Shown one piece after another: positions 61,439 to 64,000 of a stretch of 64,000 bases of DNA; positions within the stretch are counted from its first letter, which is position 1, and every line of letters starts with the position of its first letter. This DNA is from Gammaproteobacteria bacterium. GTDB taxonomy: Bacteria > Pseudomonadota > Gammaproteobacteria > Eutrophobiales > Eutrophobiaceae. The position numbers and the translations under genes are program-made. The notes under the pieces are model-generated. The model was not told the origin of the DNA. It searched no databases and saw only the letters and a program-made list of their open reading frames with translations. The stretch is taken from assembly GCA_004297165.1 (NCBI GenBank), contig SCUJ01000006.1, positions 62,001 through 126,000 on the forward strand, read 5' to 3'.

Positions 61439-61920
61439 TAATCCCGGAAATTGACGTATTGCAGCGGCAGGCTGAGTTTCTGGCCTTTCAACAGGGCGAT
61501 GACCGCCTGCAAGTCATCCCGTTTCTTGCCGCTGACCCGCACCTGATCCCCCTGGATGCTGGTCTGAACCTTCTGTTTGCTGTCCTTGATAAGTTTAACG
61601 ATCTTGCGCGCGAGCTCGGCGTCGATTCCCTGTCGCGCCGTGATCGTCTGCCGCGCCTCGCGGCCGCTTTCCTGAAGTTCGCCGTATTCCAGGCAGCCGG
61701 TATCCACGCCGCGTTTCGATAATTTGGTGAGGAGGATATCCGTCATCTGCTTGATCTGAAATTCCGCCGGGGCGATCAGGGTGAGCACATTGTCGGCAGT
61801 CTCGACCCGCGAATCGGTGCCCTTGAAATCGAAGCGGTTATTGACCTCCCGGTTGGTCTGGTCCACGGCATTGGCCAGCTCGTGCATGTTGATCTCGGAA
61901 ACGACATCGAAGGATGGCAT
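61438..61920 (-). CDS. yajQ: YajQ family nucleotide-binding protein
   Basis: A 160-residue cytoplasmic protein: MPSFDVVSEINMHELANAVD, then NREVNNRFDFKGTDS, and a C-terminal block KKVQTSIQGDQVRVSGKKRD-type ending LPLQYVNFRD. YajQ proteins bind nucleotides, and some (Xanthomonas, Pseudomonas) bind cyclic di-GMP as transcriptional co-factors. GGAGCG precedes ATG 61920. It overlaps the SCO gene by one base, so both are cotranscribed. Confidence 0.96.
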   Translation of the reverse strand: MPSFDVVSEINMHELANAVDQTNREVNNRFDFKGTDSRVETADNVLTLIAPAEFQIKQMTDILLTKLSKRGVDTGCLEYGELQESGREARQTITARQGIDAELARKIVKLIKDSKQKVQTSIQGDQVRVSGKKRDDLQAVIALLKGQKLSLPLQYVNFRD

Positions 61921-62029
61921 TGGGCGCGCTCCTTAACAGCGTATATTTATGGAAGCAAAGGATAAGGGAAACAGCCGGTGATGAGAAGTGGATTTCCCTG
62001 CATCCCTTTAGGGTTCCACAGTGGCAGGG

Positions 62030-62350
62030 CTAATGCAGAATTTCCGTGTGTTGCCGCCCTTGCAGGAACAGGTTGGTGATATGGCTGCCGGTGAGGATGA
62101 CGTAACCCGGATAACGATCGGCGCCATTCTCGCTGATCTCGAAGCGGTATCGGCGGCAGAGGAGCGGCAGGCCATGCGACCCTTTACGGATGGACATGGA
62201 TTCCAGCACCACAGTCTCATCCAGGAACTGATAACCGGCATCCTGGCAGGCCGCGCGGCAGAATTGCAGCAATTTTTCCCGTGCGCGCAGGGCTTCTGCC
62301 CACCATCCGATGATCGCAACCAGTAATACAAGGTAAATCAGATAACTCAT
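62030..62350 (-). CDS. DUF3301 small membrane protein
   Basis: A 106-residue protein with one N-terminal helix (about 3-18, LIYLVLLVAIIGWW) and a conserved soluble part containing LCRRYRFEISENGADRYPG and YVILTGSHITNLFLQ, the DUF3301 pattern. Function unknown; widespread in Gammaproteobacteria. It starts 9 bases after the apbE stop. The 109-base gap before yajQ shows no gene. Confidence 0.88.
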   Translation of the reverse strand: MSYLIYLVLLVAIIGWWAEALRAREKLLQFCRAACQDAGYQFLDETVVLESMSIRKGSHGLPLLCRRYRFEISENGADRYPGYVILTGSHITNLFLQGRQHTEILH

Positions 62351-62359
62351 GACGGCGGG

Positions 62360-63397
62360 TCACTCGCCATTCCCGTCGGCGAGATGGGACGCAAACTCCG
62401 GGGTATATTTCTCGCTCAGGCCATTATCTGTTTCGATTACGAAATAGGCGGCGATCCCTGTCTGCGCAGCGACAGTCATGGCTTGGTCCGGACCCAGGAC
62501 CAGCAGGCCGGTGGCTAGGGCATCAGCCATGGCGCAGGTTTCATGCAGTATGGATACGGAATTGAGCGCATGCTCCGCCGGGCGTCCGGTGCGGGGATCA
62601 ATGATGTGGGCATAACGCTTCCCGTCGCGGATATAGAAATTGCGATAATCGCCGGAGGTCGCCATCCCGGAACGGTTGAGGCGGATGATCCTTTGCACCT
62701 TCCGGTCTCCGCTCTCCGGTTTTTCTATGCCGATGCGCCAGTCCGCGCCGCTGCTATTGTGCCCCGAGGCGCGGATCTCTCCGCCCACCTCGACCAGGTA
62801 ATTCTGGATATATATTGAGTCGAGATAATCCGCAACCTGGTCCACGGCATAGCCCTTGGCGATACCGGAGAGATCGAGATACAGGTCCGCGCGGTCTTTG
62901 CGGATGCTGTGCGTGACAGGATCCAGCGCCAGTTTTTCGATCCCCGTCCGCTCCAGCGCAAGCCTGATCTGGGTTTCATCCGGGACATCTTGCGGTACGG
63001 GGTCAGGCCCGAAACCCCAGAGATTCACCAGCGGTCCGACCGTAATATCGAAGGCCCCCTGCGTGATGCGGTTGGCCTCCACGGCGAGTTGTAAAACGGT
63101 AAACAATTCCGGGGATACCTCAATCCACTCCGTGGACGGATTGCGGTTCAGACGGGAAAGCTCGGACCCCGCCTGATAGGTGGACATGCGCCTGTCGACC
63201 TCGGTCAGGATTTGCGGGAGTCGTCGACCAAGCGTCGCGGCATCAATGCCTGTCTCTGGGGTGATTACTTTGATGTTGTAGGTCGTGCCCATGGTGATGC
63301 CGCCGAATTCGAGCGTGGGATCGGCGGGTGGATGGGTTCCGCAGGCGCAAAGCAACAGGCAGGCCAGCCTCAATACTAATGATTTACAAGTCAGCAA
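62360..63397 (-). CDS. apbE: FAD:protein FMN transferase (ApbE), lipoprotein
   Basis: A 345-residue exported protein. The hydrophobic N-terminus ends LLCACG, a plausible lipobox. ApbE domain: ITMGTTYNIKVI, RMSTYQAGSELSRLNR, GAFDITVGPLVNLWGFG, DLSGIAKGYAVDQVADYL, then YAHIIDPRTGRPAEH. It attaches FMN covalently to Thr in Nqr or Rnf subunits and other flavoproteins, none of which is in the window. The start is TTG 63397, with a second TTG nine codons later; neither is firm. Confidence 0.93.
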   Translation of the reverse strand: MLTCKSLVLRLACLLLCACGTHPPADPTLEFGGITMGTTYNIKVITPETGIDAATLGRRLPQILTEVDRRMSTYQAGSELSRLNRNPSTEWIEVSPELFTVLQLAVEANRITQGAFDITVGPLVNLWGFGPDPVPQDVPDETQIRLALERTGIEKLALDPVTHSIRKDRADLYLDLSGIAKGYAVDQVADYLDSIYIQNYLVEVGGEIRASGHNSSGADWRIGIEKPESGDRKVQRIIRLNRSGMATSGDYRNFYIRDGKRYAHIIDPRTGRPAEHALNSVSILHETCAMADALATGLLVLGPDQAMTVAAQTGIAAYFVIETDNGLSEKYTPEFASHLADGNGE

Positions 63398-63411
63398 CTT
63401 GAATATTCTCG

Positions 63412-64000
63412 TCAGTTAAATCGCAGGGTGAAGATGCAGCCCTTGCCAGGCGCCGTCTTGACCGAGAGCAATCCCTTGTTCACGTGCAGGATCTGTCTGG
63501 AGATGCTCAGCCCGATGCCGGAGCCGTTGCGTTTGGTGGTGAAAAAGGGGACAAAAATATTTTCTAGGTTGACGGGGTCGATGCCGGGACCATTGTCGAC
63601 CACTTGCAGCAGGACCTTGCCCTGCCGGTTTTGAAACGCGCGCAGTTGAATGTTTGGCTCCGCCGTTTCCGTCAACGCTTCCATGGCGTTCTTGATAAGA
63701 TTAATCAAGACCTGCTCGATCATTTGCTGGTCCGCCCTGATGGCCAGATTATCGACAGGACAGCTCATCTTGAAGCGAATCCGGTTTCGTTCCAGCTCCG
63801 GGAGCATGATCGTTTGCACTTGATCGAACAGATTCAATACATAGACCGTGGTGAATGCCGGGGCCGGCACGTTGATCAGATTGGTATAGGCCCGGACAAA
63901 ATTGACCAGTCCTTTGCTGCGGGACTCAATCGATTTGATACTGCGCATCAGGTCTTCGTATTGTTCGTTCGTGAGTTCGTTGATCGCCAGACGATTTTCA
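63412..64000 (-). CDS. sensor histidine kinase, C-terminal part (cut by window end)
   Basis: The frame is open to the window edge, so the N-terminal sensor and the H-box are outside. Visible are a dimerisation-helix end (RSKGLVNFVRAYTNL) and the full ATP-binding domain: N box NLIKNAMEAL, G1 VDNGPGI, F box FVPFFTTKR, G2 GSGIGLSISR. The layout resembles NtrY-like kinases. It lies 14 bases upstream of apbE on the same strand. The response regulator is not in the window. Confidence 0.92.
   Translation of the reverse strand, partial: ENRLAINELTNEQYEDLMRSIKSIESRSKGLVNFVRAYTNLINVPAPAFTTVYVLNLFDQVQTIMLPELERNRIRFKMSCPVDNLAIRADQQMIEQVLINLIKNAMEALTETAEPNIQLRAFQNRQGKVLLQVVDNGPGIDPVNLENIFVPFFTTKRNGSGIGLSISRQILHVNKGLLSVKTAPGKGCIFTLRFN

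Overview
The window is GC-rich chromosomal DNA from a Gammaproteobacterium outside the enteric and Pseudomonas groups. Evidence is the run tpiA-secG-tRNA-Leu leading to a 14-gene nuo operon with nuoC and nuoD unfused, the trpS-scpA-scpB-rluB block, separate ilvD, argE/argA and clpS/clpA loci, and MerR/TipAS, SCO/PCuAC and YajQ genes of proteobacterial type. A Chromatiales- or Acidiferrobacterales-like lineage is my inference only.

Layout. 0-7 kb: a two-CBS-domain protein diverges from a Ser/Thr kinase fused to a cyclic-nucleotide-binding domain. Then come a large TonB-dependent receptor, a universal stress protein and an outer-membrane porin. 7-13 kb: pgpA, a lytic transglycosylase, ilvD, argE and argA. 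12.7-18.9 kb: an osmoadaptation block with NhaD, a membrane-anchored trehalose-6-phosphate synthase, OtsB and a GH15 hydrolase. 18.9-31 kb: housekeeping genes (clpA/clpS, a Nudix hydrolase, dapE, a RimK-type protease, dam, yciI, yciB, YciO/Sua5, trpS, scpAB, rluB and an endonuclease III-like glycosylase). 31-39 kb: tpiA, secG and tRNA-Leu(GAG), then three genes between the tRNA and nuoA: a LolA-like periplasmic protein, an RND transporter carrying its own cyclic-nucleotide-binding domain, and a secreted GH3 glycosidase. 39-53.8 kb: complete nuoA-N. 53.8-58.8 kb: an accessory patch with an AT-rich HEPN-motif gene, a TipAS-type MerR regulator, three relics of one toxin-antitoxin family, an MFS carrier and duplicated debris. 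58.8-64 kb: a GST gene, then a leftward run of a histidine kinase (cut by the window edge), ApbE, DUF3301, YajQ, SCO, PCuAC and Psd.

Two repeat families stand out. The first is a short inverted-repeat element (four copies at 8.2, 12.6, 36.5 and 56.2 kb). Its ends match across copies, and two copies are flanked by a 4-bp CTAA duplication, as expected of IS5-type MITEs. Two copies sit exactly on a stop codon. The second is arrays of 7-bp units at 2.0, 43.8, 47.4 and 50.8 kb. Three of these lie inside the nuo operon and run up to or into the start codons of nuoG, nuoI and nuoM, where a ribosome binding site would normally be.

No CRISPR array, prophage, integrase or complete insertion sequence was seen. 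No single undescribed multigene system is proven. The best leads are the two cyclic-nucleotide-domain fusions, the membrane-tethered trehalose synthase, the HEPN-motif orphan, the antitoxin-without-toxin loci and the heptamer arrays at nuo gene starts.
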